This document shows, in pieces, positions 21,280 to 31,763 of a stretch of 64,000 bases of DNA. The translations under genes were made by a program, and so were the position numbers. Positions within the stretch are counted from its first letter, which is position 1. Every line of letters starts with the position of its first letter. This DNA is from Micromonospora marina (GTDB taxonomy: Bacteria; Actinomycetota; Actinomycetes; Mycobacteriales; Micromonosporaceae), in assembly GCF_900091565.1 (NCBI RefSeq), contig NZ_FMCV01000022.1, positions 1-64,000 of the forward strand, given 5' to 3'. The notes beneath the pieces were generated by a model that saw only the letters and a program-made list of their open reading frames with translations, was not told the DNA's origin and did not search any database.

Positions 21280-21397
21280 GTGACCTCCCTTGTTCGGACG
21301 GTCGTTCGGTCCGGATCATCCGGCCGACGCACCCGGGAGGGCCCCGCTCGGCGTCGACCGGTGTTGTTCGGCTACGCCTCCTTCCAGTGCCGGGGGA

Positions 21398-21410
21398 AGG
21401 TTTGAAACCT
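21398..21410. promoter_or_regulatory. Palindrome AGGTTTGAAACCT upstream of hpf
   Basis: A perfect 6-1-6 palindrome, A/T-rich in its centre within very G/C-rich DNA, about 120 bp before the hpf start on the minus strand. Candidate binding site for an unknown regulator. Confidence 0.4.
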
Positions 21411-21529
21411 CACTACCCCCGACACCGAAACGCTAACTCCTGTACGGCCACCCGTCACCCCCGGTTGCCGAAGGCGGTCGCGAAATTTAACAGCTCATAC
21501 ACCAAGGGGTGAAACGGATACACGAAGCG

Positions 21530-22234
21530 TCACCGACGGTGCCGCTTTTGCGTTGCGGCGAGCACCGCCGCGGCCTTTGGCGTCATTCCCGCGCGGTGCA
21601 ACATCCGGCTCACCGCCGCCAGGGTCGCGCCGGTGGTGACGATGTCGTCGAGCAGCACGACCCGCTCCCCCGGCCGGTGGCCGGTCGGCGGGCGGCGCAA
21701 CCGGAACGCCTCCCCGGCCGCCGCCGCCCGCCCGGCGCTGTCCAGCGCCACCGAGTCGGGCCGGGGCAGCGCCCGCAGCGGGCGCAGCACGCGTACCGGC
21801 CAGCCGGCCGCGCGCAACCGGGCCGCTGCCGGCCGGACCAGCCGGTCCAGGTGGTCGCCGTACCGGGCCCGGGCCGCGGCAGCGGTGTCGGGCACCGCCA
21901 CGAGCGCCACCGGGCCGGGCGGCCCCGCCGCCACCGCGACCACCTCGGCGAGCAGCGCGCCCAACGGCCGGGCCAGCCCGTGCCGGCCCCGTTCCTTGTA
22001 CGCCAGCAGCCCTTCGCGCAACGCGCCGCCGTACGGACCGAGCGCGACACAGGGCGGCAGGCCGGGCGGAGCCGGATCGGGCCGGGCGGGTGCGGGACGC
22101 AGCGACTCCAGTTCCCGCACGCAGCCGGGGCAGAAGCCCTGCCGCAGCCGTACCGCCCCCGCGCCACAGCCCGCGCACCCGGCGGGCAGCACCAGGTCGG
22201 TCAGGTCCGACCAGAGCCCGCCCAGGTCCCGCAC
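21530..22234 (-). CDS. ComF family amidophosphoribosyltransferase-like protein
   Basis: 234 aa. An N-terminal zinc-finger-like cluster (CAGCGAG...FCPGC) is followed by a phosphoribosyltransferase domain with the PRPP loop VVLLDDIVTTGATL near residue 195. ComF proteins take part in DNA uptake in naturally competent bacteria; the role in actinomycetes is unclear. GTG 22234 starts 7 nt after the lpqB stop, so the gene is the last of the mtrA-mtrB-lpqB-comF operon, the order seen in mycobacteria (Rv3246c-Rv3242c). Confidence 0.88.
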   Translation of the reverse strand: MRDLGGLWSDLTDLVLPAGCAGCGAGAVRLRQGFCPGCVRELESLRPAPARPDPAPPGLPPCVALGPYGGALREGLLAYKERGRHGLARPLGALLAEVVAVAAGPPGPVALVAVPDTAAAARARYGDHLDRLVRPAAARLRAAGWPVRVLRPLRALPRPDSVALDSAGRAAAAGEAFRLRRPPTGHRPGERVVLLDDIVTTGATLAAVSRMLHRAGMTPKAAAVLAATQKRHRR

Positions 22235-22241
22235 GGGCAGC

Positions 22242-24041
22242 TCAGTAGAGGAAGAACGGTGCGGTCGGATTGGTCGCCCGGCTGCCCTGCGGGACGTCGA
22301 GCACCTGCTCCCGCTTGACGTAGTCGAACGGGTTGTTCCGCCAGGCCGCGCCGTCCGTCTCGAACATGAACGAGAACGCGGCCAGGCCACGGTCACCGCC
22401 GCCCGGATACCCGGCGAGCTGGGTCACCGGGGCACCGATCTCCACCGCCAGCGCGGTCTCCCAGGCACCGTCGACGGTGAGTTGGTGGATCGCCGAGCGC
22501 CGGTCCGCCTCGTTGCCGGCCAGCGCCAGCTCGTTCTCCGCCACCCAGTCCACCACAGTCACGCCGGTGAGCAGCGTGGTCAACCGGCGGGGCTGCCCGA
22601 GGCTGACCACGCCACCTTCGACGCTCACCGCGGCGACGAAGACCGCGCCGCCGGACGCCAGCGCGATCCGGTGGCCGTCGAGGGAGCCGGCCACGGCGGT
22701 CACCGGCCCGGGAACGGACAGCGGGATCTCGCTCATCCGGCCCGCGCCGTCGAACCGGTAGAGCCGGCCGTCGGCGGCCACCACACCGGCCGGGCGGGCC
22801 TCGTCCAGTGACCGCAGCCAGGTGGGACGGCTCATCGCCCGGAACGTCCGGTCGCCGGGGCTGAGCATCGCGACCGGCTCCGGACCGATGCCCACCTTGA
22901 GCCGCCTGCGATTGTCCGACCCGGTCACCACGAGCGCGGCGAGCACCTGGTCGTCGGCGCGCGCGAGCGACGCGGAGACCACGTTGCGGTTCTCTGCCGG
23001 TGGCAGCGGCACGGCGGCCCGCGACTCGTTGCCGAACGCCAGGGGACGGACGGCGCCGTCGTAGACGGCGAACCGTACCGGATCCCCGCCGCGTGGATAG
23101 GCGGCGGTGGAGACGCGCTCGCGCCGCAGGTCGACGGTGAGCCGCTTCTGGTTCTGGATCTTCAGGTCGACCTGGCCCTCCAGGTCCGACAGGGACCACG
23201 CCAGCTGGGTGCCGAGCCGGGTCAGCCGCTGCTCGTTGGCGCCCGGCATGTTGAGGTTGATCTCCCAGTGGCCGTCCGCACCGGTCGCGTTGTTGATCAG
23301 CTGGGTGCCGTCGGGCAGCCCGGTCACCCCGGGGGCCAGCCAGTCCGACGGGCGGTCGGCCAGCCACTTCATCACCTCGGTGATCCGGCGCTCGGTCGGC
23401 GCCGACGAGGGCAGATAACGCTGGTCCGGCACCAGCCGGGTCAGGTCGGTGTTCCAGAAGTAGACGGTGCGCGGCCGGAAATACTCGCGCACCGCCGAGT
23501 CGCTGGCCAGCAGCACGTTCGGCAGCTCGGTGATCAACAGGCCGGTGCCGGTCGGCTCGGCCCGGCGCAGCTCGAAGACGTACTGCGTCTCGCTCGCCAC
23601 CGGCGGTCCGAGCGTGCCGTCGGCCCGCAGCACACCCACCTGCTGCACCTTGAGCGTCACGGTGCTGGTGCCCTGGTTGTTGGGCGGCGTGCTCTCCGGC
23701 TTCTCCCGCAACCGCACCACCGTCAGCTCGATCTCGCTGGTCTGCGGCTTGCCCGGAAGCAGGTCGCGGGCCTCCGCGGCGAGGAACTTCCGGGCCCGGT
23801 CGTACGCCTGGTCGCGTTCCCCGGCCGCGGCGGCCCGCAGGTAGTTCTCGATGAACGGCACCGGCTCGCTGCTGTCGTCCGGCTCGGGCGGCCGGGCCGG
23901 ACTGCCGTTGAGCGCCCCGGATTCGGCGGCCGGCACCGAGCCGTCCACCTGCACGTCGGTCTCCGCCGGGATGCCGCATCCGGCGAGCACGCCCGGCAGC
24001 AGCACGCCGGTCAGCAGCACGGCCAGGACGCGGCGGTTCAC
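22242..24041 (-). CDS. lpqB: Lipoprotein LpqB
   Basis: 599 aa. The signal peptide ends in the lipobox LAGC with the lipidated cysteine at residue 22. The next part resembles the GerMN/sporulation domain region of LpqB, and the C-terminal half forms repeated strands of a beta-propeller (for example RTFRAMSRPTWLRSLDEARPAG). LpqB modulates the MtrAB two-component system in actinobacteria. Its GTG start overlaps the mtrB stop (GTGA), giving tight coupling. Confidence 0.92.
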   Translation of the reverse strand: MNRRVLAVLLTGVLLPGVLAGCGIPAETDVQVDGSVPAAESGALNGSPARPPEPDDSSEPVPFIENYLRAAAAGERDQAYDRARKFLAAEARDLLPGKPQTSEIELTVVRLREKPESTPPNNQGTSTVTLKVQQVGVLRADGTLGPPVASETQYVFELRRAEPTGTGLLITELPNVLLASDSAVREYFRPRTVYFWNTDLTRLVPDQRYLPSSAPTERRITEVMKWLADRPSDWLAPGVTGLPDGTQLINNATGADGHWEINLNMPGANEQRLTRLGTQLAWSLSDLEGQVDLKIQNQKRLTVDLRRERVSTAAYPRGGDPVRFAVYDGAVRPLAFGNESRAAVPLPPAENRNVVSASLARADDQVLAALVVTGSDNRRRLKVGIGPEPVAMLSPGDRTFRAMSRPTWLRSLDEARPAGVVAADGRLYRFDGAGRMSEIPLSVPGPVTAVAGSLDGHRIALASGGAVFVAAVSVEGGVVSLGQPRRLTTLLTGVTVVDWVAENELALAGNEADRRSAIHQLTVDGAWETALAVEIGAPVTQLAGYPGGGDRGLAAFSFMFETDGAAWRNNPFDYVKREQVLDVPQGSRATNPTAPFFLY

Positions 24042-25801
24042 GGCCGGGCCTCCGCGTGCTCGGCGCTGCCGGCACTGTCGGCCGGGGCGGCGGTCAGCGC
24101 CGCGACGCCACCGGCGGGACCGATGGCGGGCAGCCCGCCGTTGCGGGGGCCGCCGAACGGCACCGTGGCGTCGGCCGGCACCAGCCGCAGCGGAGAGGTG
24201 GTGAGCCGGTCCCCGGCCCGGGCCGGCAGGGTGAGCCGGAACTGGGCGCCCTGGCCCGGCGCGCCCCACGCCTCCAGCCAGCCGCCGTGCAGGCGGGCGT
24301 CCTCCAGGCTGATCGACAGGCCCAGCCCGGTGCCGCCGGTCTGGCGCGCGCGCGACGGGTCGGCCCGCCAGAAGCGGTTGAACACCAGCTTCTCCTCCCC
24401 CGGCTTGAGGCCGACGCCGTGGTCCCGCACGGTGATCGCCACCGCGCTCTGGTCCTGGCCCAGGGTGATCCGTACCGGCTTGGCCTCGCCGTGCTCGACC
24501 GCGTTGCCGACCAGGTTGCGCAGCACCCGCTCGACGCGGCGCGGGTCGACCTCGGCGATCACCGGAGTGGCCGGCACGTCCAGCTCGATGGTCACCCCCA
24601 CCCGCTCCGCCAGCCCGGCCAGCCGCTCGGTCACCCGGTGCACCACCGGCACCAGGTCGGTCGGCTCGCTGTCCAGCACCGCGAAGCCGGCGTCGAACCG
24701 GCTGATCTCCAGCAGGTCGGTGAGCAGCTCCTCGAACCGGTCCAGCTCGGCCTGGAGCAGCTCGGCGCTCCTGGCCACCGCGGGATCGAACTCGTCGCGC
24801 TCGGCGAAAATGAGGTCCGCGGCCATCCGTACCGTGGTCAGCGGTGTCCGCAGCTCGTGCGAGACGTCGGAGGTGAACCGGCGTTGCAGCCGGGACATCT
24901 CCTCCAGCCGGAGGATCTGCCGTTGCAGGTTCGTCGCCATCTGGTTGAACGAGGCGGCCAGCAGGGCCAGGTCGTCCTCGCCGGAGACCACCATGCGCTG
25001 GTCGAGCAGGCCGGCGGAGAGCCGCTGCGCGGTGCGCGCGGCCACCCGTACCGGCGTCACCACCAGGCGGGTGACCAGTGCGGCCAGCAGGCCGAGCAGC
25101 AGCACCAGCGCGACGCCGGTGGCGACCACCGTGGCCCGGGCGTCGGCCGCCGTCGCGTCCTGCCGGGCCAGGGGTACGAGGTAGTAGAGCTCGACCTGCC
25201 CGAACTTGGTGGGCACCGGGGAACCGTAGACCAGGTATTTCGTCCGTTCGCCGCCGAGCGAGCCGGTGCGGATCTGGTGCGCGACCTTGCCGGAGGCGAC
25301 GGCGGCCCGCAGCTCGTCGCCGATCACCGCGCCCACCGGCACGTCGGGCGTGGTACGCGGCTCGATGAACTCGGCGAAGTTGTCGGCGGTGATCGCCACC
25401 ACCACGCCGCTGGTCTGGGTGGGGTCTCCGCCGGCCAGGTAGTTCACAGTGCCGTCGATGGTGTTCTGGAGCTGCGCCTCCTGCGGCTGGCTGTAGAGGT
25501 TGAACTGCTTGGCCGCGTACTCGCTGCCGTTGCTCAGGCGCAGCCGCACGTCGGTCTCGGCGTTCTCCAGCAGGATGCTCGTGATCTTGTCAGCGATCAG
25601 GTATGCGAAACCGCCCACCAGCAGGCTCGACGCCACCAGCGTGATGGTGACCACACGGACCTGGAGTGACCGCCGCCACGCCTGGTGCACCGCGGCCACC
25701 AGCCGGGCGATCCGGCCGGTCAGGGCGAGCCAGAGCGCCCGCACGGCGTGGAGCCGGCGGGGCGCGGCGGTCGGCGGGTCGGGCAGCGGGGTGGTCACCA
25801 C
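24038..25801 (-). CDS. mtrB: Sensor histidine kinase MtrB
   Basis: 587 aa. Two membrane helices (about 50-71 and 224-246) flank an extracytoplasmic sensor of about 150 residues. HAMP covers ~248-300. The phosphorylated histidine is H315 in SDVSHELRTPLTTV. The ATPase has RNLVGNAVEHG (N box), DHGVGL (G1) and GTGLGLSI (G2). MtrAB controls cell-wall turnover, division and osmotic responses in actinobacteria. mtrA ends 13 bp upstream. Confidence 0.95.
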   Translation of the reverse strand: MVTTPLPDPPTAAPRRLHAVRALWLALTGRIARLVAAVHQAWRRSLQVRVVTITLVASSLLVGGFAYLIADKITSILLENAETDVRLRLSNGSEYAAKQFNLYSQPQEAQLQNTIDGTVNYLAGGDPTQTSGVVVAITADNFAEFIEPRTTPDVPVGAVIGDELRAAVASGKVAHQIRTGSLGGERTKYLVYGSPVPTKFGQVELYYLVPLARQDATAADARATVVATGVALVLLLGLLAALVTRLVVTPVRVAARTAQRLSAGLLDQRMVVSGEDDLALLAASFNQMATNLQRQILRLEEMSRLQRRFTSDVSHELRTPLTTVRMAADLIFAERDEFDPAVARSAELLQAELDRFEELLTDLLEISRFDAGFAVLDSEPTDLVPVVHRVTERLAGLAERVGVTIELDVPATPVIAEVDPRRVERVLRNLVGNAVEHGEAKPVRITLGQDQSAVAITVRDHGVGLKPGEEKLVFNRFWRADPSRARQTGGTGLGLSISLEDARLHGGWLEAWGAPGQGAQFRLTLPARAGDRLTTSPLRLVPADATVPFGGPRNGGLPAIGPAGGVAALTAAPADSAGSAEHAEARP

Positions 25802-25814
25802 AGTGCTGACCAGG

Positions 25815-26504
25815 CTATCCGGTCCCCGCCTTGTAGCCCACGCCCCGCACGGTGAGGATGATTTCGGGTCGCTCCGGATCCGGCTCGATCTTGGCGCGCA
25901 GCCGCTGCACGTGCACGTTGACCAGGCGGGTGTCCGCCGCGTGGCGGTAGCCCCAGACCTGCTCCAGCAGCACCTCGCGGGTGAAGACCTGACGCGGCTT
26001 GCGGGCGAGCGCGACCAGCAGGTCGAACTCCAGCGGCGTCAGCTTCACCTCCTCGCCGTCGCGGCTGACCGTGTGGGCCGGCACGTCGATGGTGATCTGG
26101 TTGCCGGGCGGGCCGATGGTCAGCATCTCCGGCGCCACGTCCTCACCCCGGCGCAGCCGGGCCCGCATCCGGGCCACCAGTTCCTTGGGCTTGAACGGCT
26201 TGACCACGTAGTCGTCGGCGCCGGACTCCAGCCCGAGCACCACGTCGACGGTGTCGCTCTTGGCGGTCAGCATCACGATCGGCACGCCTGACTCGCCCCG
26301 GATGGCGCGGGCCACGTCGATGCCGCTCATGCCCGGCAGCATCAGGTCGAGCAGGACGATGTCGGGTCGGTTGTCGCGGAACGCGGCCAGCGCCCGTTCG
26401 CCGTCCGCGACGAAGGACGGCACGAAGCCCTCGCTGCGCAGCACGATGCCGAGCATCTCGGCGAGGGCGGGGTCGTCGTCGACCACGAGTACCCGGGCTC
26501 TCAT
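25815..26504 (-). CDS. mtrA: Response regulator MtrA
   Basis: 229 aa OmpR-type regulator. The receiver domain has the acidic pair D10/D11, phosphoacceptor D53 in LLDLMLPGMSG, T80 and K102 (VVKPFKP). The C-terminal winged helix contains LTPLEFDLLVALARKPRQVFTREVLLEQVWGY and HVQRLRAKIE. ATG 26504 begins MRARVLVVDDD; the longer open frame upstream is out of family length. It is the first gene of the mtrAB-lpqB-comF operon. Confidence 0.96.
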   Translation of the reverse strand: MRARVLVVDDDPALAEMLGIVLRSEGFVPSFVADGERALAAFRDNRPDIVLLDLMLPGMSGIDVARAIRGESGVPIVMLTAKSDTVDVVLGLESGADDYVVKPFKPKELVARMRARLRRGEDVAPEMLTIGPPGNQITIDVPAHTVSRDGEEVKLTPLEFDLLVALARKPRQVFTREVLLEQVWGYRHAADTRLVNVHVQRLRAKIEPDPERPEIILTVRGVGYKAGTG

Positions 26505-26718
26505 GGGGTTTATCGTTCCATCCCCGTTCGTCTGGAGTGTTCGGCGTCTCCACGGCACCGTAGCGCCGAGCGGCCCCGTGCACCACAGCAGTCGGCGTGG
26601 CCGCCCAGCGTGGCGCGCCGGGCCGGACGGGTCCACCGGATGCGGACCCGCCGTGCAACCATGATCCCCCGGGCGCCGCCCCGCCCGCCACCTCCGCTCG
26701 CCCCGCCCAGGAGTACGC

Positions 26719-27564
26719 GTGCCCGACGCCGGCCCGACCGCGGTGCTGCCGCGCCGTCCGCTGACCGTCGGCGAGCTGCTCGACGCGGCCGTGCTGCTGC
26801 TGCGCGACCAGGCTCGGGTGCTCGTCCCGCTCGCCCTGCTGCTGGCCCTCGCCGAGCAGGCGGTGCTCCACCCGCTGCGCACGCTCGCCGGGGCCGGGCC
26901 GCCGGCCTGGTGGCCGGCGGAGTTCGGCGACACCCTGCCCGAGTACTGGCTGCTGCTGGCCGTCGGCGCGGGCACCGAGGCCGCGATCATCGCGCTGCTC
27001 GGCGCCCCGGCCGCGCGCGGTGCCGGAGCGGCGCTGCTGGGGCGCCGCCCCGCACCGTCGGAGCTGCTGCGCGGCGCCCGGCTCGGCGTGGCACTGCCGG
27101 CTGCCGTGCTGGTCGGGCTGACCGTCACCGCCGCCGGGCTGACCGGGCCGGGCTGGTTCCCGGCGTACGCGCTGCTCGGCCTGGTGGTCCCGGTGCTCGT
27201 GCTGGACGGGGTGCCCGCGCACCTGGCGCCCGGGCGGGCGGTACGCCTGGCCGGCCGGCTCAGCGCGCGGGCCGCCGCGATCCGCCTGCTGGGCTACCTG
27301 GGCTGGTGGCTGATCCGGCTCGGCATCGGGCTGGGTGCCTACCACGGCCTCACCATGCTGGGCCTGTTCGACGTCTCCGCCTGGGCGCTACCGGTGACGA
27401 CCGTCGCGTTCACCGCGGTGAACGCGCTGGCGTACCCGGCGCTCGCCTGCCTGGACGCGGTGCTGCACCTGGAGGCCCGGATCCGCACCGAAGGGCTGGA
27501 CATCCGGCTCTCCCGCGCGCCGGCCGGTGTGCCCGAGCCGGCCCTGCTGGCGGCGCACCGGTGA
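26719..27564 (+). CDS. Membrane protein at the head of the MoxR operon
   Basis: 281 aa from GTG 26719. About six hydrophobic segments after an N-terminal LTVGELLDAAVLLLRDQ that recalls glycerophosphoryl diester phosphodiesterase-type membrane domains and the Rv3690-like proteins at the same place in mycobacteria. No catalytic residues are evident. It overlaps the next gene by 4 nt (GTGA), so it belongs to the operon with MoxR and DUF58. Confidence 0.8.
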   Translation: MPDAGPTAVLPRRPLTVGELLDAAVLLLRDQARVLVPLALLLALAEQAVLHPLRTLAGAGPPAWWPAEFGDTLPEYWLLLAVGAGTEAAIIALLGAPAARGAGAALLGRRPAPSELLRGARLGVALPAAVLVGLTVTAAGLTGPGWFPAYALLGLVVPVLVLDGVPAHLAPGRAVRLAGRLSARAAAIRLLGYLGWWLIRLGIGLGAYHGLTMLGLFDVSAWALPVTTVAFTAVNALAYPALACLDAVLHLEARIRTEGLDIRLSRAPAGVPEPALLAAHR

Positions 27565-28187
27565 GCCGGTGGTGGACCGAGACGGTCGCGGCCCTCGGTG
27601 ACGTGGTGCCGCTACCGCTGGCCGTGCTGATCCTGCTGGCGGTCGCGCTGCTGGTGGCACTGGGCTGGTATTTCTTCCCCGCCTGGATACCCCGCCGGTT
27701 ACCCCGGCTCGGTCCTCCCCGGTGGCGGCGCCCCCGGCTGCCCCGGTTCCGGCTGCCCCGGTTCCGGCTGCCCCGGTTCCGGCTGCCCCGGCTCCGGCGG
27801 CGCGCCCGTCGGCCGCGCACCGATCCGCCGCCCGTGCGCCTGCCCGCGCCCCGGCTGCCGGAACCGGCGGCGGCCGGGCTCGGGCCGGCCGACCGGCTGG
27901 CGGCCGAGGGCCGGTACGCCGAGGCGGTCCGGGAACGGCTGCGCGACATGGTCCGGCTCCTGGTCGTCCGGCACGTCGTGGAGCCCCGCCCCGGGCTCAC
28001 CGTCGTCGAGCTGACCGAGGCGGCGGCCCGCACCCGGCCGCAGGTCCGGCCGACGCTGCACGCGGCCGGGGCGATCTTCTCCGACCTCTGGTACGCGCAG
28101 CGCCCCGCGACCGCCGAGCACGACCGGCGGATGCGTGAACTCGCCACCGACCTGAGTCGCGAGCTGACCGGGGAGGAGCCGCGGTGA
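27561..28187 (+). CDS. DUF4129-type membrane protein
   Basis: 208 aa from GTG 27561. One membrane helix at residues ~17-38, then a very basic juxtamembrane stretch built from repeated LPRFR units, then a helical cytoplasmic domain with the DUF4129 pattern (LGPADRLAAEGRYAEAVRERLRDMVRLLV, LTVVELTEAAA, FSDLWYAQRPAT). Members of this family sit in MoxR/DUF58 operons and are thought to act at the membrane. Both ends overlap neighbours by 4 nt. Confidence 0.82.
   Translation: MSRWWTETVAALGDVVPLPLAVLILLAVALLVALGWYFFPAWIPRRLPRLGPPRWRRPRLPRFRLPRFRLPRFRLPRLRRRARRPRTDPPPVRLPAPRLPEPAAAGLGPADRLAAEGRYAEAVRERLRDMVRLLVVRHVVEPRPGLTVVELTEAAARTRPQVRPTLHAAGAIFSDLWYAQRPATAEHDRRMRELATDLSRELTGEEPR
27741..27785 (+). 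repeat. Three perfect 15-bp tandem repeats inside the DUF4129 gene
   Basis: The unit CCCCGGTTCCGGCTG occurs at 27741, 27756 and 27771, flanked by degenerate copies on both sides. It keeps the reading frame and encodes LPRFR. Unit number could vary by slippage without breaking the gene. Confidence 0.92.
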
Positions 28188-29478
28188 CCGCCACCGTCGT
28201 ACCGGAGACCGCGACGTCGGCCACGTCGGCGCCGCGCCGGCGACGGTACCGGCTGCTCGTCCCGCTCGGGCTTGCCGTGCTGCTGCTCGTGACCACGTTC
28301 GTGCTGCGCGCGGTCGACCGGCCCGACGCGGACGAGCCCGGGTTCCTGTCCCCGGTCGCCACCGACGACGACGGCGCGAGCCGGCTCGCCGAGGCCCTGC
28401 GGACGCAGGGCGTCCCGCTGCGCCGGGAGACGGCGTTCGAGGCGGCGCTGCGTACCGCCCGGGCGGAGCCGAGCACGCTGTTCGTGCCCGCGCCCGCTCT
28501 GGTGCACCCGGACCTGCTCGACGACCTCACCACCCTGCCGCCGGGGAGCCGGTTGGTGCTGGTCGAGCCGTCCCGGCGGGTGCTCGCCGAACTGGAGGCC
28601 CCGGTCGAACCGGCCGGCGGGCGCTGGGCCGCCCGCGCGGTGCCCCCTGACGCCGGCGGCACGCCGTGCCGGCTGCCCGAGGCGGTCCGGGCCGGCCCGG
28701 CCGCGATCGACCTCCAGCGGTACGCCGGACCGGCCGAGGTGGACAGCTGCTACGGCGGCGCGCTGCTGCGCGTCCCCGGCCGGGTCGAGGTGGTGCTGGC
28801 CGGCGCCAGCGACCCGTTCCGCAACGACCGGATCGGCGAGTGGGGCAACGAGGCGCTCGCGACCGGCCTGCTCGGCGGCGAGCGCCCGCTGGTCTGGCTC
28901 GACCTGCCCGAGCCGGCGCCGGCCCCGACCGGGCCGAGCTGGTCCCCGGAACCGGTCACCGGAGAACCCGCCCCGGCCGGGAGCGGCAGGGCGGATCGGC
29001 CCAACCCGCCCGAGGCCGCCGACCCGCCGCGGGAGAACCCGCTCTGGGGTGCCTTCCCGCAGTGGTTCTGGGCCCTTCTGGTGCAGCTCGCCCTGGCCGG
29101 CCTGCTCGTGGTGCTGTGGCGGGCGCGCCGGCTCGGGCCGCCGGTGTCGGAGCCGCTGCCGGTGACCGTCCGGTCGGCCGAGACGGTGCGCGGCCGGGCG
29201 CGGCTCTACCGCCGGGCGGGCGCCCGGGACACCGTGGCCGGGACGCTGCGCGCCGCCGCGCTGGACCGGCTGACCACCCGGCTCAACCTGCCCCCTGACA
29301 CGCCCGACGACGAGGTGGCCGCCCGGGTCGCCGAGCGGGCCGGCACCGACCCGGACCGGGTGGCCGACCTGCTCTACGGCCCCGCCCCGGAGAAGGACCG
29401 CGAGCTGCTGGAGCTGGCCCGCGAACTGGACGCCCTGACCCGTACCCTGGCCCCGCATCCGAGCGAAGGAGACCTCCG

Positions 29479-29482
<4 letters not shown>
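28184..29482 (+). CDS. DUF4350-type membrane-anchored protein
   Basis: 432 aa. Membrane helix at ~24-43 (LLVPLGLAVLLLVTTFV), extracytoplasmic domain to ~280, second helix at ~293-313, and a C-terminal helical cytoplasmic part. The start of the outer domain (PDADEPGFLSPVATDDDGASRLAEALR) fits DUF4350, whose members accompany MoxR ATPases (Rv3691 position). The exact function is unknown. It overlaps both neighbours by 4 nt. Confidence 0.82.
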
Positions 29483-30452
<970 letters not shown>

Positions 30453-30456
<4 letters not shown>

Positions 30457-31763
30457 CCTGGCGGGCGGGTCTGCTGCTCGGCGCGGGCGCGCTGACCCTG
30501 CCGGCCTGGCCGGCGCCGTTCCTCGGCGTCGCCGTGCTGACCTCGGCGGTGCTGCTGCTGGTGCTGCTCGACCGGGCGATGGCGGTCCCGCCGGACGCGC
30601 TCACGGTGACCCGGTCCGGGGAGCGGACGGTCCGCCTCGGCGGCACCGCCACCGTCACGCTGCACCTGGCCAACCCCACCGATCGCACGCTCCGCGCCCA
30701 GGTACGCGACGCCTGGGTGCCGTCGGCCGGGGCGCACCCCGACGTGCCGCCGGACCGCCTGCTCACCGTGCCGCCCGGTGGCACCGCCACACTGCCGGTC
30801 CGGCTCACCCCGACCCGGCGCGGCGACCGGCCGGCGGTGGAGCTGACCGTACGCTCGCTGGGGCCGATGCGCCTGGGCGCCCGGCAACGCGCCGGAGCAC
30901 CCGCCACGCCACGGTGGACGCTGCGGGTGCTGCCGCGCTTCGACTCCCGCCGACACCTACCGGAGAAGCTGGCCCGGCTGCGGGTCATCGACGGCGTCCA
31001 GGTGACCCGGGGGCGCGGTCACGGCACCGAGTTCGACACGCTGCGCGAGTACGCGGTGGGCGACGACGTCCGTTCGATCGACTGGCGGGGCAGCGCCCGC
31101 CGCGCCGACGTGCTGGTGCGCACCTGGCGCCCGGAGCGGGACCGGCGGCTGGTCTGTGTCCTGGACACCGGCCGCACGTCCGCGGTGCGCCTCGGCGACG
31201 AGCCCCGGCTGGACACCGCCATCGACGCGGCGCTGCTGCTCACCGCGCTCGCCGCCCGGGCCGGTGACCGGGTGGACCTGCTGGCGGCGGACACCGAGAT
31301 CCGGGCCCGGGTGACCGGCAGTGGTCGTCCGGCGCTGCTCGCCCGGCTGGTCGACGCGGTGGCGCCGTTGCAGCCCGCGCTGGCCGAGACCGACTTCGAG
31401 CTGATCGCCGCCGAGGTGCTGCGCCGGGAGCGGCAGCGCAGCCTGGTGGTGCTGTTCACCGCTCTGGAGGCGGGCGCGATCGGCGACGGGCTGCTGCCGG
31501 TGCTGCCCCGGCTGGCGACCCGGCACCGGGTGGTGCTGGCCGCGGCCGGCGACCCGGTGCTGAACCGGCTCGCCACCGCCACCCCGGCCGGCCCGGACGA
31601 CCCGTACGCGGCCGCGTCGGCGTGGCGGGCGCTGGCCGAGCGGGACCGGGTACGCGCCGCGCTGTCGCGCTACGGCGTGACAGTGGTGGACGTTCCGGGG
31701 CACCGGCTGGCCCCGGCCGTGGCCGACACCTATCTGCGGCTCAAGTCCCTCGGCCGGCTCTGA
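30453..31763 (+). CDS. DUF58 domain protein, partner of MoxR
   Basis: 436 aa. Two hydrophobic helices at the N terminus (about 5-45), a beta-rich domain, then the DUF58 signature GTEFDTLREYAVGDDVRSIDW and RRADVLVRTW. The following VWA-like fold has a degenerate metal-site motif (CVLDTGRTSAV). ATG 30453 overlaps the moxR stop. The last 23 bp overlap the convergent SpoIIM-like gene. Confidence 0.92.

Noticed and set aside
27410..29458. 682-codon open frame opposite the DUF4129 and DUF4350 genes
   Set aside because: It spans two genes with clear family sequences, a conserved operon context and 4-nt overlaps on the plus strand. The antisense product is Arg/Gly-rich and unlike any protein.
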